A stretch of 64,000 nt of DNA from NCBI GenBank assembly GCA_037447455.1, contig JBBIGQ010000002.1, positions 186,001 through 250,000 of the forward strand, read 5' to 3'. A program made the position numbers and the translations under genes. Shown piece after piece: positions 25,242-35,424 of the stretch. This DNA is from BPGX01 sp037447455 (GTDB lineage: Bacteria > Bacteroidota > Bacteroidia > B-17B0 > Aurantibacillaceae). Under the pieces are notes generated by a model. It searched no databases. It was given only the letters and a program-made list of their open reading frames with translations, and was not told the DNA's origin. The stretch's first letter is position 1. The number at the start of each line of letters is the position of its first letter.

Positions 25242-27854
25242 ATGAACTTAGAAAAATTTACCATTAAAGCGCAAGAGGCCATTCAACAGACCGTACAAAT
25301 TGCAACAGAACATCAACAACAAGCCATTGAATCTGCTCATATTTTAAAGGGCATACAAGATGTAGATGAAAATGTATTGCCTTTTCTATTAAAGAAATTA
25401 AATGTAAATGTACCCGTGTTTACTAAATCTCTGGACAGTATTATTGCGTTGTATCCAAAAGTGCGTGGCGGACAGCCGTATCTTGGAGATACTGGTCAGA
25501 CCGTGATTTCCAAAGCTCAATCACTGGCTAAAGAAATGAAAGATGAATTCGTGTCACTTGATCATTTGATTTTAGCCACATTCCTTGCTGGAGGTCAGGC
25601 CGCTCAATTGATGAAAGATGCTGGTATCACCGAAAAAGAACTTCGTTTAGCCATTCAGGATTTACGAAAAGGAAAAAACATCACTTCTCAAACACAGGAA
25701 GAAACGTACCACGCCTTGAGTAAGTATACAGTAAACCTGAACGAAAAAGCCAAAAGTGGTAAGTTAGATCCCGTTATCGGACGAGACGAAGAAATCCGCA
25801 GAGTATTGCAAATTTTAGCCCGCAGAACTAAAAATAATCCCGTTTTAGTGGGCGAGCCCGGCGTTGGTAAAACAGCTATTGTAGAGGGCTTGGCACATCG
25901 TATTATCAATGGTGATGTTCCTGAAAATCTGAAAACAAAACAAATCTATGCTCTGGATATGGGCGCTTTAATTGCCGGTGCCAAGTACAAAGGCGAGTTT
26001 GAAGAGCGTCTGAAATCTGTTATTAAAGAAGTAACCGAAAGTGAAGGTGAAATTATTTTGTTTATTGACGAAATCCACACTTTAGTTGGTGCTGGTGGTG
26101 GAGGAGAAAGCGCTATGGATGCTGCAAATATCCTGAAACCCGCACTTGCTAGAGGAGAATTAAGAGCCATTGGTGCAACGACATTAAACGAATTTCAAAA
26201 GTATTTTGAAAAAGACAAGGCCTTAGAAAGACGTTTTCAAAAAGTAATGGTGGACGAACCATCCGAAGAAGATGCGATTGCCATACTGCGTGGCATCAAA
26301 GATAGATACGAAGCCCATCACAAAGTACGGATCAAAGACGAAGCCATTATTGCGGCCGTTGAATTATCTACACGATATATTACGGATAGATTTTTGCCGG
26401 ACAAGGCCATTGATCTTGTGGATGAAGCTGCCGCCAAATTAAGAATGCAAATGGATTCTGTACCATACGAATTAGACGAAATAGAACGTGAAATTATGCA
26501 GTTAGAGATTGAACGCGAAGCAATGAAGCGGGAAAATCAGGAAGATAAAGTACAATTGCTCAACAAAAAAATATCTGAACTGCAGGAAAAACGTTCTCAA
26601 ATCCGTGCGAAGTGGCAAGCTGAAAAGGATTTAATTTTGAAAGCACAAAGCGTTAAACAAAAAATTGAAGATTTGAAGTATCAAGCATCTGTATATGAAC
26701 GGCAAGGAGAATATGGAAAAGTTGCGGAAATTCGTTATGGCAAGTTGATTGAAGCGCAAAATGAATTAGCAACACTTGAAAAACAATTGAATGAATTAAA
26801 AGAAAGTGGTTCGCAATTAGTCAAAGAAGAAGTGGATGCGGAGGACATTGCTGCTATTGTAAGTGCCTGGACAGGCATACCGGTGAAAAAGATGCTTCAA
26901 AGCGAGCGGGAAAAATTATTGCACTTAGAGGAAGAATTACATAAGAGAGTAGTAGGCCAGGAAGAAGCCATCAGAAGTATTGCAGATGCCGTGCGTAGAA
27001 GCAGAGCAGGAATGCAGGATCCTAAAAAACCTATTGGATCTTTTATATTCCTTGGAACGACAGGCGTTGGAAAAACCGAATTAGCAAAAGCATTGGCAGA
27101 ATTTTTATTCAACAGTGAATATGCGATGACACGGATTGATATGAGCGAATATCAGGAAAGACACTCTGTAAGCCGTTTGATTGGTGCTCCTCCGGGATAC
27201 GTAGGATATGAAGAAGGTGGACAGTTGACCGAAGCCGTGCGCAGGAAGCCATATAGCGTTGTGTTATTAGATGAAATTGAAAAGGCACATCCCGATGTTT
27301 TCAACATTCTGCTCCAGGTATTAGACGATGGTAGATTAACAGATAACAAAGGAAGAACAGTGAACTTCAAAAACACTATTATCATAATGACATCGAATCT
27401 TGGCTCACATATTATTCAGGAAAATTTTGAAAGTATTAATGATAAAAACAGAGAAGATGTGATTGAGAGAACGAAAGCAGAAGTGATGGAATTATTGAAA
27501 AAGACCATTCGTCCGGAGTTTTTGAACAGAGTAGATGAAATCATAATGTTTGAGCCATTGACAAAAGCACAAGTGAAAGAAATTGTGAAATTACAAATTG
27601 TACAAGTATCCAGACGATTAGAAGAACAGAATATTCAAATAGAGCTGACGGAAGACGCTGTAGAAGCATTAGCTGAAATTGGCTTTGATCCGCAGTTTGG
27701 TGCCAGACCTATTAAACGTGCGACACAAAAAAACATCTTGAATGAATTATCGAAGGCCATATTAGCTGGCACTGTAAAAAGTAATGAAAAAATTGTAGTA
27801 GATTATCTGGGCGATCAGTTTGTATTTATGAATAAAGCAGAACCAGTGAAGTAA
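25242..27854 (+). CDS. clpB: ATP-dependent disaggregase ClpB
   Basis: This 870-residue Hsp100 works with DnaK to rescue aggregated proteins. It contains the Clp N domain (FTIKAQEAIQQTVQIA), the first AAA+ domain with Walker A GEPGVGKT near residue 204 and ILFIDEIHTLVGAG, and the coiled-coil middle domain (about 410-525, rich in Glu/Lys/Arg) that distinguishes ClpB from ClpA/ClpC. The second AAA+ domain has GTTGVGKT near 604, LIGAPPGYVGYEEGG and VLLDEIEKAHPDVF. Length and motifs are normal. Confidence 0.97.
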   Translation: MNLEKFTIKAQEAIQQTVQIATEHQQQAIESAHILKGIQDVDENVLPFLLKKLNVNVPVFTKSLDSIIALYPKVRGGQPYLGDTGQTVISKAQSLAKEMKDEFVSLDHLILATFLAGGQAAQLMKDAGITEKELRLAIQDLRKGKNITSQTQEETYHALSKYTVNLNEKAKSGKLDPVIGRDEEIRRVLQILARRTKNNPVLVGEPGVGKTAIVEGLAHRIINGDVPENLKTKQIYALDMGALIAGAKYKGEFEERLKSVIKEVTESEGEIILFIDEIHTLVGAGGGGESAMDAANILKPALARGELRAIGATTLNEFQKYFEKDKALERRFQKVMVDEPSEEDAIAILRGIKDRYEAHHKVRIKDEAIIAAVELSTRYITDRFLPDKAIDLVDEAAAKLRMQMDSVPYELDEIEREIMQLEIEREAMKRENQEDKVQLLNKKISELQEKRSQIRAKWQAEKDLILKAQSVKQKIEDLKYQASVYERQGEYGKVAEIRYGKLIEAQNELATLEKQLNELKESGSQLVKEEVDAEDIAAIVSAWTGIPVKKMLQSEREKLLHLEEELHKRVVGQEEAIRSIADAVRRSRAGMQDPKKPIGSFIFLGTTGVGKTELAKALAEFLFNSEYAMTRIDMSEYQERHSVSRLIGAPPGYVGYEEGGQLTEAVRRKPYSVVLLDEIEKAHPDVFNILLQVLDDGRLTDNKGRTVNFKNTIIIMTSNLGSHIIQENFESINDKNREDVIERTKAEVMELLKKTIRPEFLNRVDEIIMFEPLTKAQVKEIVKLQIVQVSRRLEEQNIQIELTEDAVEALAEIGFDPQFGARPIKRATQKNILNELSKAILAGTVKSNEKIVVDYLGDQFVFMNKAEPVK

Positions 27855-27994
27855 TAATGCTGTTACTGAAAATATGATAAAGTGAGAAACAACAGATTTT
27901 GATATAAGAAAAAACTTTAATAATTTAGCCCCATCAAATTAAAAATTTCAATTCACGATAAGATAGAGGTAATGAAAAAGTAAATTATATTATA

Positions 27995-28675
27995 ATGAGT
28001 GAGTTGACAAAACAAACTATAAAAGAAAAACAAATAAAATCCAAAAAGCGTGTTCAAAACTATGGTGAAGTGTTCACATCGGAATGGTTGGTCAATGATA
28101 TGCTTGACTTGGTAAAACACGAAACGGAACGTATTGACTCTCGTTTCTTAGAACCCGCTTGCGGTAATGGGAACTTTTTGGCGGAAGTGCTTCGCAGAAA
28201 ATTGAATGTTGTTGACCAACGATACAGCAAAAGCCAAATGGAATGGGAACGCTACGCAGTGATTGCCGTTTCGAGCATTTACGGAGTGGATATTTTGGAA
28301 GACAATGCACAAGAATGCCGGGTACGCCTGTTCAGAATTTTTGATGAGCGTTACACTTCTTTATTCAAAGACAAATGTAAAGATGAATGCAGACGAAGCA
28401 TTCAATTTTTACTGAATAGAAATATACTCTGGGGTGATGCCTTAGATTTCACTAATCCCGTTACTAAACAACCCATTATATTTTCAGAATGGGGCTTTGT
28501 AGATGGGGATATGCTAAAAAGAAGGGATTTTATGTTTAAGTTTTTGGTAGAAAAAACACATCAATATTCTTTATTTAACGATGAGAACAACCCGGCTGCC
28601 ATAGACGAACCTGTAAAAGATTATCCACTGATTCATTTCTTAAAACTTGGCGAAGATGATACAAACGAACTATAA
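27995..28675 (+). CDS. Short methylase-like protein with SAM motif I only
   Basis: This 226-residue protein resembles the N-terminal half of an adenine-specific DNA methylase. The opening NYGEVFTSEWLVNDMLDL (about residues 22-39) and the S-adenosylmethionine motif I FLEPACGNGNFL (51-62) are clear, and YGVDILEDNAQECRVRLF looks like motif II. There is no catalytic NPPY (motif IV). The next gene repeats the same opening (DEVFTPPNLVNDMLDLL) and does have NPPY. It may be an accessory SAM-binding subunit or half of a split methylase. Its end overlaps the start of the next gene by 20 bases, implying translational coupling. Confidence 0.75.
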   Translation: MSELTKQTIKEKQIKSKKRVQNYGEVFTSEWLVNDMLDLVKHETERIDSRFLEPACGNGNFLAEVLRRKLNVVDQRYSKSQMEWERYAVIAVSSIYGVDILEDNAQECRVRLFRIFDERYTSLFKDKCKDECRRSIQFLLNRNILWGDALDFTNPVTKQPIIFSEWGFVDGDMLKRRDFMFKFLVEKTHQYSLFNDENNPAAIDEPVKDYPLIHFLKLGEDDTNEL

Positions 28676-30185
28676 CCCCGATGTACTCACTTGTCTTGCC
28701 AATCTGAGCAATGACGAAGTATTTACGCCACCCAATTTGGTGAACGATATGTTGGACTTGCTTCCAAAAGAACTATGGAGCAACCCCAACGCAAAATTTT
28801 TAGACCCCGTCTGCAAAACAGGCGTGTTTTTACGCGAAATAGCAAAGCGATTGGACAAAGGATTAGAAACCCATATCCCCGACAAACAAGCACGCATCAA
28901 CCATATTTTTAGCAAACAACTCTATGGCATTGCTATTACAGAACTCACCGCATTGCTTACCCGCAGAACGGTGTATGGCTCTAAAACTGCCAACGGTAAA
29001 TACAGCTTTTGTGAAAGTTTTACTACTGAACAAGGGAATATACATTATAAACGCATGCAGCACACCTGGAAAGATGGCAAATGCACCTTTTGTGGTGCAA
29101 GCCAGGAAGTGTACGACCGTGGCGATGAAGCCGAAAGCTACGCTTATAACTTTATACACACCGAAAACCCAACTAAACTTTTTACAAACAAGAAATTAAA
29201 AAAAGAACAAGAAATGAAATTTGATGTTATTGTAGGAAATCCACCTTATCAGCTAAATGACGGTGGTTTTGGAAAAAGTGCAGCACCACTATACCACAAA
29301 TTTATTGAACAAGCAAAGAAATTGAATCCAAGATATCTCTCAATGATTGTTCCTGCAAGATGGTACTCAGGCGGCAAAGGACTTGATGAATTTAGAGATG
29401 AAATGCTGAAAGATAAAAGATTAGCTCAAATTCACGATTTTCCAGAAACATCTGATTGTTTTCCTGGTTTAAACATTCGTGGTGGTGTGTGCTATTTTCT
29501 TTGGGACAGAGAACACAAAGGTGATTGCACAATCACAAACTACAAAAACGGTACAATTCTGAGCACTTCAAAAAGACCGTTATTAGAGCCAAAGTCTGAC
29601 GTCTTTGTAAGATACAATGAAGCAATTGACATACTTAGAAAAGTTAAGAAATTCAATGAAAAGACATTTGATGAAACGGTGAGTGCAAGAAAGCCCTTTG
29701 GACTTGATACCAATTTTTCAGGTTTCAAAAAGAGTAAAACGGATAAGCATAATATCTTGCTATACAGATTTGGAGATAATGGATTTGTGAGCGAAGAACA
29801 AGTGATAAAGAATAAGCATTGGGTAAAAGAAATAAAAGTCTTGGTTTCCAAAGCTAGTCCAGGCGGAGACTCATATCCTCACCAAATAATTAGTAAACCA
29901 ATTGTTGCTGATAAAATGTCTTGTAGTACTGAGACGTATTTAGTTGTTGGGATTTACAAAAACAAAAAAATTGCAGAGAATGTAGCAAAATATATGCACA
30001 CACGTTTTTTCCGATTTATGATGTCGTTAATCAAAAACACCCAAAATATTTCTAGGGGTGTCTTTGCTTTTGTGCCAATCCAAGATTTCAACGAAGAATG
30101 GACTGATGAGAAATTATTTGCAAAATATGGCATCACAGAGAGTGAAATTGAGTTCATTGATACTTTAATAAGACCAATGGAATAA
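28656..30185 (+). CDS. Adenine-specific DNA methyltransferase (Eco57I/type I M-like)
   Basis: I start it at ATG 28656 (509 aa); an upstream TTG at 28647 is weaker. Motif I is a variant (FLDPVCKTGVFL, about 48-59, Lys-Thr-Gly in place of the usual Gly-Thr/Asn-Gly) and the catalytic motif IV NPPYQL is at 195-200. A CxxC pair (CTFCG, near 143) lies between them. The C-terminal half, from about residue 200, should hold the target-recognition domain and is visibly more AT-rich than the first half. It should methylate adenine in a specific sequence, protecting DNA from the nuclease-helicase encoded next, whose ATG is 1 base after this stop. Confidence 0.85.
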   Translation: MIQTNYNPDVLTCLANLSNDEVFTPPNLVNDMLDLLPKELWSNPNAKFLDPVCKTGVFLREIAKRLDKGLETHIPDKQARINHIFSKQLYGIAITELTALLTRRTVYGSKTANGKYSFCESFTTEQGNIHYKRMQHTWKDGKCTFCGASQEVYDRGDEAESYAYNFIHTENPTKLFTNKKLKKEQEMKFDVIVGNPPYQLNDGGFGKSAAPLYHKFIEQAKKLNPRYLSMIVPARWYSGGKGLDEFRDEMLKDKRLAQIHDFPETSDCFPGLNIRGGVCYFLWDREHKGDCTITNYKNGTILSTSKRPLLEPKSDVFVRYNEAIDILRKVKKFNEKTFDETVSARKPFGLDTNFSGFKKSKTDKHNILLYRFGDNGFVSEEQVIKNKHWVKEIKVLVSKASPGGDSYPHQIISKPIVADKMSCSTETYLVVGIYKNKKIAENVAKYMHTRFFRFMMSLIKNTQNISRGVFAFVPIQDFNEEWTDEKLFAKYGITESEIEFIDTLIRPME

Positions 30186-30186
30186 T

Positions 30187-32709
30187 ATGAGTAAAAAAGA
30201 ATTCTTTCCACCCCGACCGTCAACCAATCCCACCATTTACGCTTATGAGTTGGTAGATGTTGCTTCACACAAAGGTTTGCTCAAAATCGGCTATACCGAC
30301 CGTGATGCCAAAAAGCGTATCAAAGAGCAATTGGGTACGGCAGCCATTCAGTACAAAATTGTATTTCAGGAATCCGCCATGAAGTGTGATGGCAGTTCAT
30401 TTACCGACCATGAAGTTCACCGTCATTTACAAGAACAAGGTTTTGCTAATCCCGAAGGCGAATGGTTCAAATGCACGGTCAATGACTTACGTAGGATAAT
30501 ATGGGAAGTCAAAACAGGCGAACGCACCGAAGCCAACCGAACGTTAAGTTTCGGTATGCGTCCTGAACAGTCAGCAGCCGTAGAAAAAACAGTGGCTTAT
30601 TTCAAGAGTTTCAAAAAAGAAAATCCCGATAAAACGCCCCACTTTCTATGGAACGCCAAAATGCGTTTCGGAAAGACCTTTGCCAGTTATCAATTGGCTA
30701 AAAAAATGGGTTGGACAAAAATTCTGGTACTTACGTTCAAACCTGCCGTGCAAAGTGCATGGGAAGAAGATTTATTAACTCACGTGGATTTTAAAGATTG
30801 GCTGTTTATAGCAGGAAAAAATTTGCGAGAGGGTAATAATCCTCCATACGATAAGACCAAACCTTTGGTTTGTTTTGCATCCTTTCAGGATGTGTTGGGT
30901 AAAAACACAAGTACAGGAGGCATCAAAACCAAAAACGAATGGGTGCACGCCACGCATTGGGATTGTGTCGTTTTTGATGAATATCACTACGGTGCCTGGC
31001 GGGAAAATGCCAAAGAACTCTTTGAATCAGAAGGCAATAAGGAATTAGAATTTGGCGAAGGCGAAGGCATCGACTACTTTGATGAAGACGCTATACCCAT
31101 TACTACCAATCATTATTTGTATTTGTCAGGTACACCTTTTCGTGCCATTGCTTCAGGAGAATTTATAGAAGAACAGATTTTTAACTGGACGTATTCAGAC
31201 GAGCAAAAAGCCAAAGTCGAATGGGACGAAAGCAAAGGCCCCAACCCCTATGCTTGCTTGCCGCGTATGGTAATGATGACTTATCAGTTACCTGATTCTA
31301 TTAGTAAAATTGCAGAATTAGTGGAATTTGATGGTTTTGATTTGAATGTATTCTTTTCAGCAGAGGGAGAAGGTTCAAAAGCAAGATTTAAATACGAAGA
31401 TGAAGTACAAAAATGGTTGGATTTAATACGGGGTTCATTCAGCGAAACCACCATTGACAATCTGAAAATGGGAGCCAAAAAACCTCCGTTACCATTTTCT
31501 CATGCTCCTTTACTTAAAGTATTAAATCATACTTTCTGGTTTTTGCCTTCCGTGGCTTCCTGCTATGCTATGGCCAATCTGCTTAAAAGACAAAACAATA
31601 AATTTTATCACGATTATACCATAGTTGTTGCCGCAGGCACACAGGCAGGAATCGGAATTGATGCGCTAAAACCCGTTTTAGAAGCCATGACGGATAACCC
31701 CCTGGCGTCCAAAACCATTACACTTTCCTGCGGCAAATTAACCACAGGAGTTACTGTAAAACCATGGACTGGAATTTTTATGTTACGGAATTTATCGAGT
31801 CCTGAAACCTATTTCCAGGCAGCGTTCCGTGTACAAACTCCTTGGGTTTTAAAGAACCCTGATGGTAAATCTCCTGACAAAGAACTGATACTTAAAGAAG
31901 AATGCTATGTGTTTGATTTTGCTCCCAACAGAGCTCTACGCCAAATTGCTGATTATGCCTGCCGGTTAAATGTAAATGAATTTAATCCTGAAAAAAATGT
32001 GGAAGATTTTATCAATTTTCTACCCGTACTGGCTTATGATGGCAGTTCTATGAAACAAATAGATGCTGCCGGCATTTTGGATATTGCCATGAGTGGCACA
32101 ACGGCCACTCTGTTAGCCAGACGATGGGAAAGTGCTTTACTCGTAAATGTAGATAATGATACCCTTGCCCGATTGATGGCAAATGAAGAAGCGATGAAAG
32201 CCTTAATGAATATAGAAGGATTCAGAAACCTAAATCAGGATATTGAAACCCTTATCAACAAGTCAGAAGCTGTAAAAAAAGCTAAGAAAGAAGCCAACGA
32301 CCGCGAACTGACCCCAAAAGAGAAAAAAGAACTTTCAGACGAAGAAAAACAATATAAAAATTTGAGAAAACAAATACAGGAAAAACTTATCAAATTTGCA
32401 ACCCGCATTCCTGTTTTTATGTACCTAACGGACTTCAGGGAAAGAAGTCTAAAAGATGTTATTACTCAGTTAGAACCTGGACTTTTTAAAAAGGTAACAG
32501 GGCTTACACAGAAGGACTTTGAATTATTGGTAAGTCTTGGTGTGTTCAATTCAGCCCTGCTGAATGATGCTGTTTACAAATTCAAACGCTACGAAGACGC
32601 AAGTTTGGAATATATCGGAATTAATAAACACGAAGGTGAAGACATTGGACTTTTCGACACGATCATAAGAAGAAAAGATTACGAAAAAATATTTGTAAAT
32701 GAACTTTAA
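30187..32709 (+). CDS. Restriction protein: GIY-YIG (T5orf172-type) nuclease fused to SF2 helicase
   Basis: This 840-residue protein begins with a GIY-YIG/T5orf172-like nuclease domain (IYAYELVD at 17-24, LLKIGYTDRDAKKRI at 31-45 with R44, and E92 in GEWFKC). A superfamily 2 helicase/translocase follows: Walker A MRFGKT at 159-164, DEYH box 264-267 (VVFDEYHYGAW), motif III LSGTPFRA, and motif VI QAAFRVQTPW. A long Lys/Glu-rich C-terminal region completes it. It is most likely the DNA-cleaving, translocating subunit of the cassette with the two methylase-like proteins. Base composition is higher in GC than the flanking core genes, suggesting horizontal gain. Cleavage position and recognition sequence are unknown. 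Confidence 0.85.
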   Translation: MSKKEFFPPRPSTNPTIYAYELVDVASHKGLLKIGYTDRDAKKRIKEQLGTAAIQYKIVFQESAMKCDGSSFTDHEVHRHLQEQGFANPEGEWFKCTVNDLRRIIWEVKTGERTEANRTLSFGMRPEQSAAVEKTVAYFKSFKKENPDKTPHFLWNAKMRFGKTFASYQLAKKMGWTKILVLTFKPAVQSAWEEDLLTHVDFKDWLFIAGKNLREGNNPPYDKTKPLVCFASFQDVLGKNTSTGGIKTKNEWVHATHWDCVVFDEYHYGAWRENAKELFESEGNKELEFGEGEGIDYFDEDAIPITTNHYLYLSGTPFRAIASGEFIEEQIFNWTYSDEQKAKVEWDESKGPNPYACLPRMVMMTYQLPDSISKIAELVEFDGFDLNVFFSAEGEGSKARFKYEDEVQKWLDLIRGSFSETTIDNLKMGAKKPPLPFSHAPLLKVLNHTFWFLPSVASCYAMANLLKRQNNKFYHDYTIVVAAGTQAGIGIDALKPVLEAMTDNPLASKTITLSCGKLTTGVTVKPWTGIFMLRNLSSPETYFQAAFRVQTPWVLKNPDGKSPDKELILKEECYVFDFAPNRALRQIADYACRLNVNEFNPEKNVEDFINFLPVLAYDGSSMKQIDAAGILDIAMSGTTATLLARRWESALLVNVDNDTLARLMANEEAMKALMNIEGFRNLNQDIETLINKSEAVKKAKKEANDRELTPKEKKELSDEEKQYKNLRKQIQEKLIKFATRIPVFMYLTDFRERSLKDVITQLEPGLFKKVTGLTQKDFELLVSLGVFNSALLNDAVYKFKRYEDASLEYIGINKHEGEDIGLFDTIIRRKDYEKIFVNEL

Positions 32710-32897
32710 TAGATGAATAATCTCCTTATGCCATAATCAAAATACGCTTTATTCCGATTTTTATCTATATTATCTAATCTTACCTATATTCACTCAAATT
32801 AAAAGGTGATGAATAGTTTGTTTTTTTATAATAAAATTGAAAATAAATTCAAACTAAAAGCTTCCGCAAACAGAAGGTTATAGTAGATGAATAGTTC

Positions 32898-34340
32898 TTA
32901 CCACCAATTTTGAATAAACTTCAAATAGCCCTTTCTCCACTGATAATTCACTTCTGCATTTAATAATGAAAGTACATTTTTATCTGCTGTGTTAATAGCA
33001 TTTTCATTTTGAATCTTAATTTTATTGATTGGTAAATTGTTTGTATCCAACGAAGCATATATCACCAGATTACTTCTATCTTCATACGAATTGGTTGGCA
33101 CAGCAGAAATATTAAAGCCAACAGATGAAAGTGTGTTCAATAAAATCCTTGTGCCCCTTCCGATATTTCCAGCATAATAACCATACCAATTGATGATAAT
33201 CATTCCATCTTTTTTCATCAACTTATTTTTTATTCGTTCAAAATTTTCCTTTGTCAACAAATATGCTGGCGGTTCTTCACCATTAAACAAATCCATAATG
33301 ATAACATCATAACGATTGGTATCTTTTTGAATCCACCATTGTGCATCTTCACAAACAGCATTTACTTTTGGATTTAAACCAAAATACTTTTTTGCACATT
33401 GAATAATCCTTGGATCTATCTCTACACCCGTAATAGAATGTGAATATCTTTCCATAATATTCGCCAGAATACCCCCACCTAAACCAAGAATTAATACATT
33501 TTTATTCTTCCAATGTTGAACTCGTGCTACACTATCTATCAATTCTGCGTATTCCAAGGTTTTATTATTGACATTATCTTTAAACGATTGAATAATGTAA
33601 TTCACCAAAAGATAACGTGTTTGATATTGATCTACTACCATTAAATTGGAAAATGCTCCATCGTTTTCATACAATACATTTACACGAATATTTTTTTCAG
33701 GAATTAAAATTCCTAACAATACAACAACTACAGAAAACCACTTGATTTTATGTAGCATTATAGAAAGTAATAAAGATAAAACACTACAACTTAATATCGT
33801 GTTTTGCACTCCAATGTAAGGAAAAAACAACATCACCGAAAACACTGCAAACACAACACTTCCAAGAGTTGAAAAGGCAAGAATTTTTCCATATACAGGA
33901 CGATGCGATTGAATTGTCTGCCCAATTGCAACAAAAAAAGTAGTTATTGCACCTAATAGAAACATTGGAAAGGCCACCAAAATCAAGGCATCTATGCCTA
34001 CTGCTGGTATGAGTCCAATAGTACCATTAATTAATCCTAATGCTATTGTATTATTGAACTTCCATACTAATAATGCCAAAGAAAGATACAAAAACAAAGT
34101 AGAAATGTCTTTTATATCAAGTTGCGAATTATTTGATTTTCTTTTTTCAATCCGATAATTAGCCCAATAGTAGCCCGCCGCAAGACCAATCAAAGTAATA
34201 CTTAATACTATCATCCATACATACAAACTACTTCCAAAGAAAACAGAAATTTTTCTGGTGGATGCTAATTCAATAGTAAACATCATCCCACCTTCTAAAA
34301 ATGACAATCCATAAAGAAAAGATAGTTTGTTTAATTTCAT
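32898..34340 (-). CDS. Membrane-anchored spermidine synthase-like methyltransferase-fold protein
   Basis: The 480-residue product has an N-terminal membrane part of six to seven helices (to about residue 210) and a C-terminal spermidine-synthase-like Rossmann domain: NVLILGLGGGILANI near 280, the acidic GVEIDPRII, and YDVIIMDLFNGEEPPAYL. Such fusions are common in bacteria; their aminopropyl-transfer activity is largely unproven. Its ATG overlaps the aroC stop by four bases (ATGA), so it is the last gene of the leftward purF-yggS-aroC operon. No polyamine gene is adjacent. Confidence 0.82.
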   Translation of the reverse strand: MKLNKLSFLYGLSFLEGGMMFTIELASTRKISVFFGSSLYVWMIVLSITLIGLAAGYYWANYRIEKRKSNNSQLDIKDISTLFLYLSLALLVWKFNNTIALGLINGTIGLIPAVGIDALILVAFPMFLLGAITTFFVAIGQTIQSHRPVYGKILAFSTLGSVVFAVFSVMLFFPYIGVQNTILSCSVLSLLLSIMLHKIKWFSVVVVLLGILIPEKNIRVNVLYENDGAFSNLMVVDQYQTRYLLVNYIIQSFKDNVNNKTLEYAELIDSVARVQHWKNKNVLILGLGGGILANIMERYSHSITGVEIDPRIIQCAKKYFGLNPKVNAVCEDAQWWIQKDTNRYDVIIMDLFNGEEPPAYLLTKENFERIKNKLMKKDGMIIINWYGYYAGNIGRGTRILLNTLSSVGFNISAVPTNSYEDRSNLVIYASLDTNNLPINKIKIQNENAINTADKNVLSLLNAEVNYQWRKGYLKFIQNWW

Positions 34341-35416
34341 AAACGATTCAATTTACTCATTAAATAAACATCTGCTAATACCAAGGCAGCCATGCTTTCT
34401 ACTATTGGTACAGCCCTTGGAAGCACCATCACATCGTGTCTTCCTTCAATTTTTATAGTAACATTTTGATTCTCTGTGTTGATAGTGGATTGTTCTTTTT
34501 TTATCGAAGCAATGGGCTTAAACGCCACATTAAATACAATGTCATTTCCATTACTTATACCACCTTGAATACCACCGCTATGATTGGATTTAAATTTTAC
34601 TTGATGATTCTCAACAAACATTTCATCATTGACTTCACTTCCAAATTTTTCTGTAATAGAAAATCCATCTCCAATTTCAAAACCTTTTACAGCATTAATG
34701 CTCATCATAGCGTGAGCCAGCAAAGCATTCAATTTATCAAACACGGGCTCTCCCCATCCTACTGGCACATTTTTAATAACGCAAGTAATTATGCCACCAA
34801 TGGTATCACCATTATTTTTGGCTTGCTCTACCAAATTGATTATTTCCCCATTCTTTGCATCATTAGGGCAACGAAATGGATTGTGTTCAATAATATCTGG
34901 ATTTATTTTTTCAGCCGCAAATGGAACGGAAAGGTGTTTTACCTTTGAAACAAACGCAAGCACTTGAATATTGAGTGTTTTCAGCAAAAGTTTGGCAATT
35001 GCTCCACCCACTACTCTTGCAATCGTTTCTCTTGCTGAACTTCTGCCACCTCCACGATAATCACGAATGCCATACTTCATGTGGTAAGTATAATCGGCGT
35101 GAGATGGACGAAACGCCTGTTTCAAATGTTCATAATCTTCGGGCTTTTGATTTTTATTTTCCACCATAAATGCAATGGGCGTTCCCAAGGTTTTATTTTC
35201 AAATATCCCAGATAAAAACTTCACCTCATCGGGCTCTACTCTCGGCGATGCCCACATCCCTTGATTGGTCTTTCTGCGGTTCAACTCGTTTTGTATAAAT
35301 TCAAAATCTATTTCTAATCCCGCAGGACAACCTTCTATAATACCACCAATCGCCCTTCCATGACTTTCTCCAAAGGTATGTAATTGAAACAATTTTCCAA
35401 AAGTATTACCTGCCAT
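34337..35416 (-). CDS. aroC: Chorismate synthase
   Basis: This 359-residue FMN-dependent enzyme makes chorismate from EPSP, the last step of the shikimate pathway. Diagnostic stretches are GKLFQLHTFGESHGRAIGG, the signature GIRDYRGGGRSSARETIARV, SPRVEPDEV, and RAVPIVESMAALVLAD near the end. It lies 8 bases after yggS and overlaps the next gene by four bases, so it is co-transcribed. Length and motifs are normal. Confidence 0.96.
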   Translation of the reverse strand: MAGNTFGKLFQLHTFGESHGRAIGGIIEGCPAGLEIDFEFIQNELNRRKTNQGMWASPRVEPDEVKFLSGIFENKTLGTPIAFMVENKNQKPEDYEHLKQAFRPSHADYTYHMKYGIRDYRGGGRSSARETIARVVGGAIAKLLLKTLNIQVLAFVSKVKHLSVPFAAEKINPDIIEHNPFRCPNDAKNGEIINLVEQAKNNGDTIGGIITCVIKNVPVGWGEPVFDKLNALLAHAMMSINAVKGFEIGDGFSITEKFGSEVNDEMFVENHQVKFKSNHSGGIQGGISNGNDIVFNVAFKPIASIKKEQSTINTENQNVTIKIEGRHDVMVLPRAVPIVESMAALVLADVYLMSKLNRL

Positions 35417-35424
35417 AAAGTATT

